Assembly (NCBI GenBank): GCA_002396885.1
Contig: DGXY01000075.1
Location: forward strand, 129,327 to 188,363
DNA from: Akkermansiaceae bacterium UBA5020
GTDB lineage: Bacteria > Verrucomicrobiota > Verrucomicrobiia > Verrucomicrobiales > DEV007
Length of the DNA stretch: 59,037 nt
Direction of reading: 5' to 3'
Shown here: positions 33,799 through 43,825 of the stretch, piece by piece
Layout of the letters: each line of letters starts with the position of its first letter
Position numbering within the stretch: position 1 is the stretch's first letter
Notes under the pieces: generated by a model
What the model saw: the letters and a program-made list of their open reading frames with translations, nothing else
The model's database searches: none
Told to the model about the DNA's origin: nothing
Translations under genes and position numbers: made by a program

Positions 33799-35232
33799 TC
33801 AGGCCGGGGCGGCGGGTGAAAAGTTCTCGGGCTGGAGGAGAAGGGCGATGCTCTCTTCGGCGAAGAGGCGTTTCCACGCCTCCTCCCGCGCGGCGCGGCG
33901 GTTCGCGGCATCGGCGAAATCGCGCGATTTCCGGTCGAAAGCCCCGGCCTCGAGGAGGACGAACCTGACCGGATTCGGTGCGAGACCGGACAGGGTCCGA
34001 TAGGCGGCGAGATGCGCCTCCCGCTCGGGCGTGGCGGCGAAGGAAAAGACGGGGAGTATCTCGGCTCCGGCGACGGTGGGCGCGAGGACGAAAGATTCCT
34101 CCTCCCCGAAGGCGATCATCGGCAGCCAAACGGCCTCGACGGCGGCACCGAATTCATCCTCGAGACGGCGGACGAGGCCCCTTTTGGTGGGTTCGTCAGG
34201 GTCGAAGGCGTAAGGCACGAGAGCGACGGCACGGGCCGATCCTGAAGAGGTCGCGAGGAGCCGGGCGTAGTAACGAGGCGCGGTCTCGCGATAGGGCAGC
34301 AAGCGGGCGAACAAGGCCGACCTCATCCTCCAGAGGATCGCGAGAATCGCGCGCGGCACGAGGACGAAGAGGGCGATGGTCAGCGCATACCAGTGGATCC
34401 AGCGGGCCGCGTTCTCGCCGGCGGCATCGGCCCCACGAATGGCGTCGAGCTCCTCCGGTGTCGGGAGACTTTCCCCGCTGAGCGAAGCGGCCGGCCCGAG
34501 GACGACCTGGAGGATGTCGCGGAGCGAAGTGCTGTCGGTGAGAAAGGTGCTCTCCCAGACGGCGCGATATTCGTTGGCGAGTCCCCTGACATACATCCCA
34601 CCAATGGCCGAAGCGGCGAAGAGGAAAGCGGCGAGATGGAGGAGCGATTTCAACCGCGCCGCCGTGACGGGAGCCGAGAGACGCGACCAGCGTTTTTCGA
34701 AGAGCCGCTTCGCGGTGGCGAGGATGCGGGCGGCGGGATCGTCCTTCTCCTCAATGGCGTTGCCTCGACCGGTCCACTCGAACCAACGCTCGAGCAGCAC
34801 GGGCGGTCGGCGCGAAAGGAAGAGCCAGGCTTCGCGGACATACACGAGCAAGCTCCACGCGAGGATGCCGAGGAGGGGAAAGGAGAGGATGTTGATGCGC
34901 TTTTCCGGACCGAGTTCGTTCGTGAGGTATCCGACCACGGCGGCGGAGAGGAGGAAGAGGGCGACGAGCCCGGGATGACGCGTGGGATGGGCACTCGCCG
35001 CCGGATCGAGCCAGGCGGAGGAGGGAAAACGCGTCACGATCCGCTCGAGGAGAGCAGTGGCGCGGGTCGCGAGGAAGACCTCCTCCTTGGCCCGGCCGGG
35101 ATTCGCCGGCAACGGCGAACCCGCCTCGCGCGAGGCTTCGTGGCGCTCCTCGGCGGAAAGAACGATCCCGCCTTCGTCGGTCTCCTCGACCGCGGCGAGC
35201 ATGAGGATATGCCTGGCGTCCTCCGTCTTCAT
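33799..35232 (-). CDS. DUF2868 membrane protein
   Basis: A 477-residue membrane protein of the DUF2868 family, starting at ATG 35232. Membrane segments are visible around PGLVALFLLSAAVVGYLTNE, LLGILAWSLLVYVREAWLFL, LLHLAAFLFAASAIGGMYV and ALTIALFVLVPRAILAILW. FARLLPYRETAPRYYARLLA and LATSSGSARAVALVPYAF are soluble. It is immediately upstream of the DUF3482 GTPase (3-base gap) and 21 bases after ruvC on the same strand. Function unknown. Confidence 0.85.
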   Translation of the reverse strand: MKTEDARHILMLAAVEETDEGGIVLSAEERHEASREAGSPLPANPGRAKEEVFLATRATALLERIVTRFPSSAWLDPAASAHPTRHPGLVALFLLSAAVVGYLTNELGPEKRINILSFPLLGILAWSLLVYVREAWLFLSRRPPVLLERWFEWTGRGNAIEEKDDPAARILATAKRLFEKRWSRLSAPVTAARLKSLLHLAAFLFAASAIGGMYVRGLANEYRAVWESTFLTDSTSLRDILQVVLGPAASLSGESLPTPEELDAIRGADAAGENAARWIHWYALTIALFVLVPRAILAILWRMRSALFARLLPYRETAPRYYARLLATSSGSARAVALVPYAFDPDEPTKRGLVRRLEDEFGAAVEAVWLPMIAFGEEESFVLAPTVAGAEILPVFSFAATPEREAHLAAYRTLSGLAPNPVRFVLLEAGAFDRKSRDFADAANRRAAREEAWKRLFAEESIALLLQPENFSPAAPA

Positions 35233-35253
35233 CAAGATCGCTTCACTTCGGGG

Positions 35254-35778
35254 TCAGAGCGGCACGGGTGGATCGGTGAGGACGGCGGCGCGCTTCGGAT
35301 CGTGCGCGTAGCAGTGCGCCATCCCGATGGCAAGGGCGTCGGCGGCGTCGGAGGGCGGGGTCTCGGTGAGCCCGAGGAGCGCGCGCATCATGAAGGCGAC
35401 CTGTTGTTTGTCGGCCGAGCCGCGGCCCACGACGGCTTGTTTCACGCGCTTCGGGGCGTATTCGTAGATCTTGAGCCCATGCTCGGCGGCGGCAAGGAGG
35501 GCCGCGCCTCGAGCCGCGCCGAGGGTGATGGCGGTGCGATAGCTCTGCACGAAGATCACCCCCTCGACCGCGCAAACCTCGGGAGAAAACTCGCGGATGA
35601 CCTCGACGAGCTTTTCCCGAATCGCGACGAGACAGCCCGACTGGCGGAGGTCGCGGTGATTCTGGATCACGCCATAGGTGAGCGCCCGCTGCGTCCGGCG
35701 ACCGGCGACAGGGGAGCTTTCTTCGATCACTGCGAAACCCGTGTTCCGCAGCGCGGGGTCGATGGCAAGAACGCGCAC
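35254..35778 (-). CDS. ruvC: Holliday junction endonuclease RuvC
   Basis: A 174-residue resolvase, GTG start at 35778. The four acidic catalytic residues are D7 (LAIDPALRNTGFAV), E72 (AVEGVIFVQSYRTAITLG), and D144 and D147 (PPSDAADALAIGMAH). The family fold and length are normal. It is separated from ruvAB, which are not in this window, and precedes the DUF2868/DUF3482 genes in the same direction. Confidence 0.94.
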   Translation of the reverse strand: MRVLAIDPALRNTGFAVIEESSPVAGRRTQRALTYGVIQNHRDLRQSGCLVAIREKLVEVIREFSPEVCAVEGVIFVQSYRTAITLGAARGAALLAAAEHGLKIYEYAPKRVKQAVVGRGSADKQQVAFMMRALLGLTETPPSDAADALAIGMAHCYAHDPKRAAVLTDPPVPL

Positions 35779-35885
35779 GGGGGGAGTTTAACCCAATTCG
35801 CCCAAACGGCATCCGCGCTTTCGCAAGGGATCCGGCGCATTTTCCCGAGACTCGCGTTTGAATTCCGCCGGAAATGGGCCGAACC

Positions 35886-36524
35886 ATGACCCTCAACCAA
35901 CCCGCCAAAACCGTGGAAATCGCCTGCCTGGACCTCGAGGGAGTCCTCGTCCCTGAAATTTGGATCAATGTCGCCCACAAAACGGGGATCGACGCGCTGC
36001 TCGCGACGACCCGCGACATTCCCGACTACGACGTGCTCATGACGCAGCGTCTTCGCATCCTCGACGAGCACGGGCTGAAAATCGGCGACCTTCAGGAAGT
36101 GATCGACGGCCTCGGCCCGCTCGAGGGAGCCCTCGATTTCCTTGAATGGCTCAAGTCGGAATTCCAGGTCGTGATCCTCTCGGACACTTTCTACGAATTC
36201 GCGAAACCCCTCATGCGACAGCTCGGCTGGCCGACCCTCTTCTGTCACAAGCTCGGCATCACCCCCGACGGACGGGTCGAGGCCTACCACCTCCGCATGC
36301 CCGACCAGAAGCGCGAGGCGGTGAAGCGCTTCCACGAGCTGAAGTTCAAGGTCATCGCCGCGGGCGACTCTTACAATGACACCAACATGCTCGGCGAAGC
36401 CGACCGTGGCATTCTCTTCTGCCCGCCGCAGAATGTGATCGACGAATTCCCCCAGTTCCCCGTCGCGACGGACTACGAGCAGCTCCGCGACGCCTTCCTC
36501 GAGGCCCGCGCCGCGATCCGCTGA
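35886..36524 (+). CDS. thrH: ThrH: phosphoserine phosphatase / homoserine phosphotransferase
   Basis: A 212-residue HAD-superfamily enzyme (ATG at 35886; an in-frame ATG at 35874 adds four residues). ACLDLEGVLVPEIWINVA is the ThrH-specific form of the HAD motif I (DxEGV). Motif II is ILSDTFYEF, and motif III/IV is AAGDSYNDTNMLGEAD. ThrH (Pseudomonas) removes phosphate from phosphoserine and can transfer it to homoserine, linking serine and threonine metabolism. Divergent from ruvC. Confidence 0.88.
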   Translation: MTLNQPAKTVEIACLDLEGVLVPEIWINVAHKTGIDALLATTRDIPDYDVLMTQRLRILDEHGLKIGDLQEVIDGLGPLEGALDFLEWLKSEFQVVILSDTFYEFAKPLMRQLGWPTLFCHKLGITPDGRVEAYHLRMPDQKREAVKRFHELKFKVIAAGDSYNDTNMLGEADRGILFCPPQNVIDEFPQFPVATDYEQLRDAFLEARAAIR

Positions 36525-36540
36525 GACGCGACCAGACCTT

Positions 36541-37146
36541 TCACCCGAGGCGGGTTTCGCGAAGCTGGAAACGACCGTCGAATTGACCGCCAGCGTGTTT
36601 CCGGCAGCAGGGATAACACGCGACGCGGCGACTCAGACGACGCACCCGCTGGATCACCGCCTCGCAAGAGGGGCAGGTGTAGGCGAATTTTTTTGTGAGT
36701 CGGCGCGGCTGGAAATCGAGGGCATGGCAGCGGTCCTCGCCGGGAATACCCAGATCGTGACAAGCCTGCCGCCACTCCGGACCGTGCGGCGCAATGCGCT
36801 TCCGACCCACCCGCGCGAAGGCGACGAGATGGGCGAGCTCGTGGAGGAAGGTGTTGCGCAACTCGGCTTCGCGCGCCTCTCCGGGCAGATCCTGGAGGCG
36901 CGGATTCAGTTCGATGCGCCACTCCCTCGCGAAGGCCCTTCCAGCTGCGGTGCGCATCCGGGAATTCCACGAGACGGTTACCGCCTTCGCGAGGGCCTCG
37001 AGTCCGAGGTCGCGGGAAAGCTCGGCGGCGACGAGGGAAAGGGCCGGATCGCGACCGGAGCGAGGATGGGTCCAGGGCCGGGGTGTCCCGGTCGGGACAG
37101 CATCGGTTTCTCCCTCGGATTCCGCCATCACCGTCACCTCAGGCAT
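36541..37146 (-). CDS. SprT-like zinc metalloprotease
   Basis: About 200 residues of a SprT-family protein (DNA-protein crosslink protease group). The metal motif is HELAHLVAFARVGRKRIAPHGPEW (HExxH...H), followed by a zinc-ribbon-like CPSC...CYPCC (FAYTCPSCEAVIQ; VACYPCC). ATG at 37146 overlaps the cysE stop by 8 bases; ATG at 37128 gives a 10-base gap. The N-terminal Pro/Thr-rich stretch is not conserved in the family. It probably shares a transcript with cysE. Confidence 0.85.
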   Translation of the reverse strand: MPEVTVMAESEGETDAVPTGTPRPWTHPRSGRDPALSLVAAELSRDLGLEALAKAVTVSWNSRMRTAAGRAFAREWRIELNPRLQDLPGEAREAELRNTFLHELAHLVAFARVGRKRIAPHGPEWRQACHDLGIPGEDRCHALDFQPRRLTKKFAYTCPSCEAVIQRVRRLSRRVACYPCCRKHAGGQFDGRFQLRETRLG

Positions 37147-38080
37147 CACCCGGCTCGCCGATCGGTTCGACCGGTTGGCCCGTGACCTTGTTGAAAAGAC
37201 TGAGCTGCTCGCCCACGTTCGTGACGAAGGAATCCGCCGGCACACTCTCGCGCAGGAAGACATTCGCCCCGATCGTCGAGCGCGCTCCGATCGTCGTTTT
37301 GCCCCCGAGCACGGTGGCGTGGGGATAAATGACGACGTGGTCCTCGACGTTCGGATGGCGTTTGTTGCCCTTCACGATGCGACCGTTTTCGTCCTTCGGG
37401 AAATTGCGCGCTCCGAGGGTGACGCCGTGGTAGAGCTTCACGTAGTTTCCGATCACGCAGGTCTCGCCGATGACGACGCCAGTGCCATGGTCGATGAAAA
37501 AATGCGTCCCGATCTTCGCTCCGGGGTGGATGTCGATGCCCGTGAGATTGTGCGCATACTCCGTCATGATCCGCGGGATCAGGGGCACGTCGAGCTCGTA
37601 GAGGCAGTGGGCACTGCGCTGGATCGCGATCGCCTCGATGCAGGGATAGGCGAGAATGATCTCGTCGAAATTCTTCGCCGCCGGATCGCCCTCGTAGGCC
37701 GCCTCGACATCGGTCTGGAGCAGCTCGCGGAGGTGCGGGAGTTTGCCGAGGAATTCGCAGACAAGCTCGCGGGCCTGCTCGTCGAGACCGTGATGGTGCT
37801 CGCCCGTTTCGTCGTCGCGGAGACGCAGGGTTTTCGCCACCTCGGTGCGCAGCGAATCAACGAGGATCCCGATGCGCTCGCCCGTGATCATTTCCAGTTC
37901 GTCCGCGGGGATCGGCTCCTCGTCGTGATAGCCGGGAAAGAGGACCTGGAGCAGCTTCACACACACGTCCGTGATGGCGCGTTTCGACGGCAGGTTGCCG
38001 CTGTCGATGCGATTGATGCCCCCGACCCGCTGATACGAGTCGAGAAGTGAGTCGATAATCCGTCGCTGGGCGCAGTCCAT
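37139..38080 (-). CDS. cysE: Serine O-acetyltransferase (EpsC/CysE type)
   Basis: A 313-residue serine acetyltransferase of the long EpsC type. After a helical N-terminus, the left-handed beta-helix carries IDIHPGAKIGTHFFIDHGTG and VIGETCVIGNYVKLYHGVTLG, and the C-terminal part is VVIYPHATVLGGKTTIGARS. This makes O-acetylserine for cysteine synthesis. ATG at 38080; divergent from the amidase gene (99 bp between starts). Confidence 0.92.
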   Translation of the reverse strand: MDCAQRRIIDSLLDSYQRVGGINRIDSGNLPSKRAITDVCVKLLQVLFPGYHDEEPIPADELEMITGERIGILVDSLRTEVAKTLRLRDDETGEHHHGLDEQARELVCEFLGKLPHLRELLQTDVEAAYEGDPAAKNFDEIILAYPCIEAIAIQRSAHCLYELDVPLIPRIMTEYAHNLTGIDIHPGAKIGTHFFIDHGTGVVIGETCVIGNYVKLYHGVTLGARNFPKDENGRIVKGNKRHPNVEDHVVIYPHATVLGGKTTIGARSTIGANVFLRESVPADSFVTNVGEQLSLFNKVTGQPVEPIGEPGDA

Positions 38081-38179
38081 GGAGAGCGGGAAGGTATACG
38101 CTCAGACGCGCTTTCCAAGGGGAAGCTTGCAGGGAATTCTCCCTGCTGGACACCCGGCCGTCCTGTGAAACACTGCCTC

Positions 38180-39760
38180 ATGCGGCCGACCCTGCTTTTT
38201 CTCTTCCTCGCCTGTCTCTTCGCCGGATGCGAGCAATCCGCTCCGGTGCCGGTCGAAACCACCACCAACCTCCCGCGGCTCCGCGCGCTCGATTTTTCGC
38301 CCTTTGCGGCCCCTCTCGACGAGATCGGCTCGCGCCGGCTGTCGCAAATCGACCGGATCCTCATCTCGACGGACGTGAGCGGGGTGCAGGAGGCCTTGGC
38401 CAAGGGCGAACTCACCTCCGAGGAATTGACCCTCGCATTTCTCGACCGCATCCGTCGACATGACGGACACCTCCGCAGCTACCTCGAGATCAATCCCCAC
38501 GCCCTCGACGAAGCCCGCGAGGCAGACCGCCTTCGCGCCGCCGGCACGGTGAAGGGCCCGCTCCACGGCATCCCGCTCAACCTCAAGGACAACCTCGGCA
38601 CCGCCGCGCCGATGCACACCACCGTAGGAGCCGAAATCCTCCTCGATCACATCGCCCCAGCCGATGCAAAGGTCGTGCAACACCTCCGCGAAGCGGGCGC
38701 CGTGATCCTCGGGAAGGCGAGCCTCTCCGAACTCGCCGGATCGCTCACGACCGATCCTCCCGGCTACAACGCGATCAGCGGAATGGGGGTGAACCCCTAT
38801 CGCGCCGGACTGCCCGTCTCCGGATCGAGCAGCGGCTCGGCCATCGCCACAAGCGCGCGGCTCGCCATGGTCAGCGTCGGCACCGAAACCTCGGGATCGC
38901 TGATTTCGCCCGGCGCGAGCAACGGTGTCGTCGCGATGAAGCCGAGCCACGGTCTCGTCAGCGGAGAAGGCATTGTGCCGCTGATCCGTTTCCAGGATTC
39001 CGCCGGACCGATCGCCCGATCCGTCACCGATGCCGCGATCCTCCTCGGGGAGATCGATGAGACGGAGATCGATTACGCTGCCTCACTCGATGCGAATGCC
39101 CTCGATGGAATCGCCGTCGGTCTCCTGCGCAAGGCGATCCTCTCCGAAGAAACGAACGCGGCCTTCTGGCTCGCCCGCATCGACGAAGGCCTCGCGAAGA
39201 CGAAGGCGGCGCCCCAAGATCTCGGCAAGACCTTTGCGGAAAAGCCCGAGCTTCTTCCCGCGATCTTTCTTGGCCTCTCCGAGGACACCCTTCCCTTCCT
39301 CGCCGCGGCCGGAGCCCCCGTGAAAACCGTCGCCGACTTGCAGGCCTACAACGAAGTCGATCCCGCGCGCCGCATTCCCCGGGGACAAAACATGATCGAC
39401 TTCGCCGTGCGCGTTCTCGCGGCGATCCGCGATGAATCCGGCGTGAACGAGGAGAGCTTTGGCACCCTTTATGAAGAGACCGCACTCGGCCTGCGCGAGG
39501 CGATGGCCGCGATCCTCACACAAACCTTTGCCGAGAATGAGGTGGATCTGTTAGTGAGCCTGGCGAACCAACATTCCATGCTCTACGCCACCGCTGGCTA
39601 TCCCGCCATCACCGTGCCACTCGGACTCGATGAGACGGGCGCGCCCAATGGTGTCACCTTCATCGCCCGCCCCGGCGAGGACGCCAAGCTCATCGGCTAT
39701 GCCTACGCCTTCGAGGAGGCGACGAGGTATCGGGTGGAGCCGGAGATTGTGCGACAATAG
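38180..39760 (+). CDS. Amidase-signature family lipoprotein
   Basis: A 526-residue amidase. The ATG at 38180 gives a lipoprotein signal with lipobox LFAG-C (Cys17), so the enzyme is probably anchored in a membrane facing the periplasm. The Ser-cisSer-Lys triad is visible: Lys in GIPLNLKDNLGTA, and GSSSGSAIATSARLAMVSVG followed by TETSGSLISPG. Typical length for the signature family (glutamyl-tRNA amidotransferase A-like, but not GatA since exported). Substrate unknown. Confidence 0.9.
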   Translation: MRPTLLFLFLACLFAGCEQSAPVPVETTTNLPRLRALDFSPFAAPLDEIGSRRLSQIDRILISTDVSGVQEALAKGELTSEELTLAFLDRIRRHDGHLRSYLEINPHALDEAREADRLRAAGTVKGPLHGIPLNLKDNLGTAAPMHTTVGAEILLDHIAPADAKVVQHLREAGAVILGKASLSELAGSLTTDPPGYNAISGMGVNPYRAGLPVSGSSSGSAIATSARLAMVSVGTETSGSLISPGASNGVVAMKPSHGLVSGEGIVPLIRFQDSAGPIARSVTDAAILLGEIDETEIDYAASLDANALDGIAVGLLRKAILSEETNAAFWLARIDEGLAKTKAAPQDLGKTFAEKPELLPAIFLGLSEDTLPFLAAAGAPVKTVADLQAYNEVDPARRIPRGQNMIDFAVRVLAAIRDESGVNEESFGTLYEETALGLREAMAAILTQTFAENEVDLLVSLANQHSMLYATAGYPAITVPLGLDETGAPNGVTFIARPGEDAKLIGYAYAFEEATRYRVEPEIVRQ

Positions 39761-39831
39761 GCGGCCCCGTATCCCGCTTTCAGGTGGAGCGTCCCTGCTG
39801 GAAAGCCCTCGGAAATGTGGGAGAATCGACC

Positions 39832-42800
39832 ATGCGGAAATTCCCCCTCTTCCTCCTCGCCCTCTCCCTCACCCCGGCCCTCCCCGCCGCGGAGCTTCCC
39901 GTGATCTTTCGCGACGACTTCTCAAAAGGTGCTGAGGCGTGGACCCCGACCGACGCGAAGGCGTGGCGGATCACGGACGACAAGGGCAATCCCGCCTCTG
40001 AAATCCTCGGTGGCTCGAAGTATGAGCCGCCCCACCGCAGCCCGGTCAACATCGCGATCCGAGAGGGCGGCTTTGTCGGCGATTTCGTCTTCACCGCGCG
40101 CGTCATGACGAAACAGACATCCCGCGGACACCGCGACATGTGCGTCGTCTTCGGCTACCAGGATCCGGCGAACTTTTACTACGTCCACCTCGGCGAAAAG
40201 ACCGACCCGCATTCGAACCAGATCTTCGTCGTCAATAACGCCCCGCGCGTCGCCATCTCCGAACAGGCCAGCGCCGGCACGCCGTGGAAAGACGCCACCT
40301 GGCACCAGGTGAAGATCGTCCGCACCGTCGCGACGGGTCTCATCGAGATCTACTTCGACGATATGGAGAAACCCACCCACGTCGCCCACGACAAAACCTT
40401 CGCCTGGGGCCGCATCGGAATCGGGACCTTTGATGACAAGGGCCTCTGGGACGATATCGAAGTCCGCGGGACAGCAGTCGATCCGCCCGTGGCGGTTTTG
40501 TCAGGAAGTCATCCCGATCCCAAGGGACTCACCTACACGAAGTGGACGCCCGGCTTCCAGGTGCCCGATCCGGTCGCGATCAGCTTCGACCCTCAGGGCC
40601 GCGCCTACGTCACCCAGACGGTGCGCCGCAAGGCGAACGACCTCGACATCCGCGACAACACCGACTGGATCCCGAACGACCTCAGCTTTTCCTCCGCCGA
40701 GGACAAGGAGGCCTTTTACCGCAAGCAGTTCACCCCTGAGAACAGCGCCCTCAACGCGAAACGGGTAAAGGATTTCACCGGTGACGGGATCCACGACGTG
40801 CGCGACCTCACCGCCCTGAGTGAACGCGTCCACCTCATCGAGGACACTGACGGCGACGGGCTCGCCGACTCGACCAAGCTCTACGCCGAGCAGCTCGACC
40901 ACCTCATCGGCGGCGTCGCCGGCGGCGTTCTCTGGCACGACGGCGAGGTCTTCGTCTCCCCCGTGCCCGAGCTCGTGAAATTCCGCGACACCAACGACGA
41001 CGGCAAGGCGGATGAGAAAAAAGTTGTCGTGTCAGGATTCGGAGCCCACCTCGCCTACGCCGGCCACGACATGCACGGGCTCTTCCTCGGTCCTGATGGC
41101 CGCGTCTATTGGTCCATCGGCGACAAGGGCATCCGCGTGAAAACGGCCGACGGACTCGATTACCGCTTTCCCCACCAGGGCGGCCTGATGCGCTGCGAGC
41201 CCGATGGATCGAACTTCGAGGTCTTCGCGCACGGCCAGCGCAACATCCAGGAGATCACTTTCGACCAATACGGGAACTTCTTCGGAGTCGACAACGACGC
41301 CGACTTCGAGGGCGAGAAGGAGCGCCTCGTCTTCATCGAGGCCTACGGGGATCTCGGCTGGCGCTCGCACTGGCAATACCTGCGCAACGACTACAATCCC
41401 TGGAACGACGAGCTCATGCACAAACCCTGGCACGAGGCCCAGCCGCGGTGGTTCACGCCGACGATCGCGAACTACGAAAACGGCCCCGCCGGCTTCAAGT
41501 TCAATCCCGGCACCGGCCTCGGACCAGAATACGAAAACTACTTCTTCCTCACGAGCGCCCCGAACGGCCAGCAGTGGGCCTTCCGCGTCGAGCCGGCGAA
41601 TGATTCCTGGGCGATGCGCGACGACCATCGCATCGGCGACGGCATTCCCCTCGTCGGACTTCAATTCTCGCCCGACGGCGCCCTCTGCGGCGTCGATTGG
41701 GGTGGCGGGTATCCGATGAACGAAAAGGGTGCGATCTGGCGCATCGATGTGGCGAAGGAAAAACAACATCCTTTGCGGGAAGAAACGCGGAAACTCATCG
41801 CCGCCGACTTCGGCAAAGAGGGTTTGGACGAGCTCCCAACTCTCTTGGGTCACGCCGACCAACGCGTGCGGATGAAGGCGCAGTTTGAATTGGTGAAGCG
41901 CGGTGACCTCGCCGAACTCGAGGCCGTCGCCACGAAGGTCGAGGCCCCGCAGCTCGCCCGCATCCATGCGATCTGGGGGATCGGACAACTTCTCCGACTG
42001 GAGAAGGCGGAGGGCACAACCCTTGCCGCGCTCTTCGGTGATCCCGATCCCGAGGTCCGCGCCCAGGCGATCCGCACCGTGACGGATCCTCATGGGCGTT
42101 TGTTAGGGCTCGACGTCATCCCCGCTCCCACCGGTGCGATCCATCCGTTGACGGCGGCCTTGCTTCCCCGGCTCGAAGATCCCTCCCTGCGTGTCCGCAT
42201 CCAGGCTCTGATCGGTCTCGGGCGACTCCGCGATGTCGCCGCGACCGACGCGATCCTCAAACTCCTCGCCCGCAAGGAACACGTCGTGAGCCTGACCGCG
42301 CTCCGCCACGCCGGGACCATCGCCCTCGCCGGGGCCGCGCCGACGGAGAAACTCACGTCGCTCGCGAAACACGAATCGCTCTTCGTCCGCACCTGCGCCT
42401 CGCTTGCGCTCGGCCGCCGCAGCGATCCCGCGATCGCCGCCTTTCTCGACGACACCGATGCCATCCTCTCCGCCGATGTCTCCCGCGCCATCCATGATGA
42501 CTGGATGATCCCCGGCGCCCTCGAAGACCTCGCCGCCCGGCTCGGGAAACACCGCGAGCACGAAGGCTTCACGCGACGCGCCATCAATGCCAATCACCGC
42601 CTCGGCACGCCCGAGGCCGCGGCCCGGGTCGTCGCCTTCGTCGCCGCCGGAGACGCCTCGCAATCCCTCATCGAGGCAGGACTTGAGTCGCTCGTGAACT
42701 GGACGAAACCGCGTGACCTCGATCTCGTCGTCGGTCAATACCTTCCCCTCGCGGAGCGCGATCCCGCTGTCCTCGCCGCGGCGCTGAAGCCGCATCTCGA

Positions 42801-43806
42801 CGAACTGCTCACGGCCGAGGTCTCAAAAGTCCGCTCCACCGCGATGGAGCTGGCCACCTCCTTGAGGATTCCCATTGCCAACGAGACCCTCCTCGCCGTT
42901 TTCAACAATCCCGAAGCCGAAGGCCCGCTCCGCGCCACCGCCCTGAGCTCCCTCTCCGCGCAGGAAGCTCCGCACCTCGAGGAACTCGTCAAGACGGCCC
43001 TCGCCGCCAAGGATGACGCCCTCCGCATCGCCGGACTCGATCTCCTCGCGAAATCCGATCCTGACAAAGCCATCAAAGAGATCGCCCGCCGCCTCGAATC
43101 GAAGTCTTCCGTCACGGTGAAACAACACGCCGTCCGCACCCTCGCGGCTGCGAAAGCGGCGGAAACGATCCTCGCCTTGTTCGCAGACCTCGAGGCCGGG
43201 AAGATCGAACCCGCCCTGCAACTCGATGTCTACGAGACGGCCAAAGACCCCGTCTTCACCGACCAACCGAAACTCGCCGCGGCCGTGCTCTCGATGGAGA
43301 CCGCGTGGCAGACCGCCGCTACGGCCGATCCGCTCGCCCCCTTCCGCCTGACCCTCGAGGGTGGGGATCCGGTGCGGGGCAAGACCGTCCTTCTCAATCA
43401 CCCAGCCGGACAATGCACCGCCTGCCACAAGATCGCCGACGGCGCGGGCAGTAACGTGGGACCGAGCCTGAAAGACATCGGTAAAAAGAAGGACCGGCTC
43501 TACCTTCTCCAGAGTATTGTCGATCCGCAGTCCGTCGTCGCGTCCGGCTATGGCAACATCGCCCTGACGATGAAGGACGGCAGCTCGATCGCCGGACAGT
43601 TCCTCGCTGAAAAGAACGGCAAGGTCTCGCTGCGCGATTCCGAAGGAAAGGAGATCGTGGTCGCCTCCGACACCATCAAAGAGCGCACCCCGGTGATTTC
43701 AACGATGCCGCCGATGGGCTTCATCCTGCAAAAGGGCGAGATCCGCGATCTTGTGGCGTATCTGGCGGGGTTGAAGGGAAGCAAGGAAAAGACCGAAGGC
43801 CACTGA
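39832..43806 (+). CDS. PVC-type propeller, HEAT-repeat and cytochrome c protein
   Basis: A 1324-residue exported protein; ATG at 39832 gives the signal peptide. Residues about 20-210 form a LamG/DUF1080-like jelly roll (VIFRDDFSKGAEAWTPTDA, GRIGIGTFDDKG). Next is a PVC membrane-bound dehydrogenase-like propeller (FQVPDPVAISFDPQGRAYVT, HGLFLGPDGRVYWSIGDKG, QRNIQEITFDQYGNFFGVDN). A long HEAT-repeat stretch covers about 640-1130. The end carries heme-c motif CTACH at about residue 1195 (GQCTACHKIADGAGSNVGPS). The activity is not known. Confidence 0.88.
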   Translation: MRKFPLFLLALSLTPALPAAELPVIFRDDFSKGAEAWTPTDAKAWRITDDKGNPASEILGGSKYEPPHRSPVNIAIREGGFVGDFVFTARVMTKQTSRGHRDMCVVFGYQDPANFYYVHLGEKTDPHSNQIFVVNNAPRVAISEQASAGTPWKDATWHQVKIVRTVATGLIEIYFDDMEKPTHVAHDKTFAWGRIGIGTFDDKGLWDDIEVRGTAVDPPVAVLSGSHPDPKGLTYTKWTPGFQVPDPVAISFDPQGRAYVTQTVRRKANDLDIRDNTDWIPNDLSFSSAEDKEAFYRKQFTPENSALNAKRVKDFTGDGIHDVRDLTALSERVHLIEDTDGDGLADSTKLYAEQLDHLIGGVAGGVLWHDGEVFVSPVPELVKFRDTNDDGKADEKKVVVSGFGAHLAYAGHDMHGLFLGPDGRVYWSIGDKGIRVKTADGLDYRFPHQGGLMRCEPDGSNFEVFAHGQRNIQEITFDQYGNFFGVDNDADFEGEKERLVFIEAYGDLGWRSHWQYLRNDYNPWNDELMHKPWHEAQPRWFTPTIANYENGPAGFKFNPGTGLGPEYENYFFLTSAPNGQQWAFRVEPANDSWAMRDDHRIGDGIPLVGLQFSPDGALCGVDWGGGYPMNEKGAIWRIDVAKEKQHPLREETRKLIAADFGKEGLDELPTLLGHADQRVRMKAQFELVKRGDLAELEAVATKVEAPQLARIHAIWGIGQLLRLEKAEGTTLAALFGDPDPEVRAQAIRTVTDPHGRLLGLDVIPAPTGAIHPLTAALLPRLEDPSLRVRIQALIGLGRLRDVAATDAILKLLARKEHVVSLTALRHAGTIALAGAAPTEKLTSLAKHESLFVRTCASLALGRRSDPAIAAFLDDTDAILSADVSRAIHDDWMIPGALEDLAARLGKHREHEGFTRRAINANHRLGTPEAAARVVAFVAAGDASQSLIEAGLESLVNWTKPRDLDLVVGQYLPLAERDPAVLAAALKPHLDELLTAEVSKVRSTAMELATSLRIPIANETLLAVFNNPEAEGPLRATALSSLSAQEAPHLEELVKTALAAKDDALRIAGLDLLAKSDPDKAIKEIARRLESKSSVTVKQHAVRTLAAAKAAETILALFADLEAGKIEPALQLDVYETAKDPVFTDQPKLAAAVLSMETAWQTAATADPLAPFRLTLEGGDPVRGKTVLLNHPAGQCTACHKIADGAGSNVGPSLKDIGKKKDRLYLLQSIVDPQSVVASGYGNIALTMKDGSSIAGQFLAEKNGKVSLRDSEGKEIVVASDTIKERTPVISTMPPMGFILQKGEIRDLVAYLAGLKGSKEKTEGH

Positions 43807-43825
43807 ACTGGCTCGTCCCGACCCC

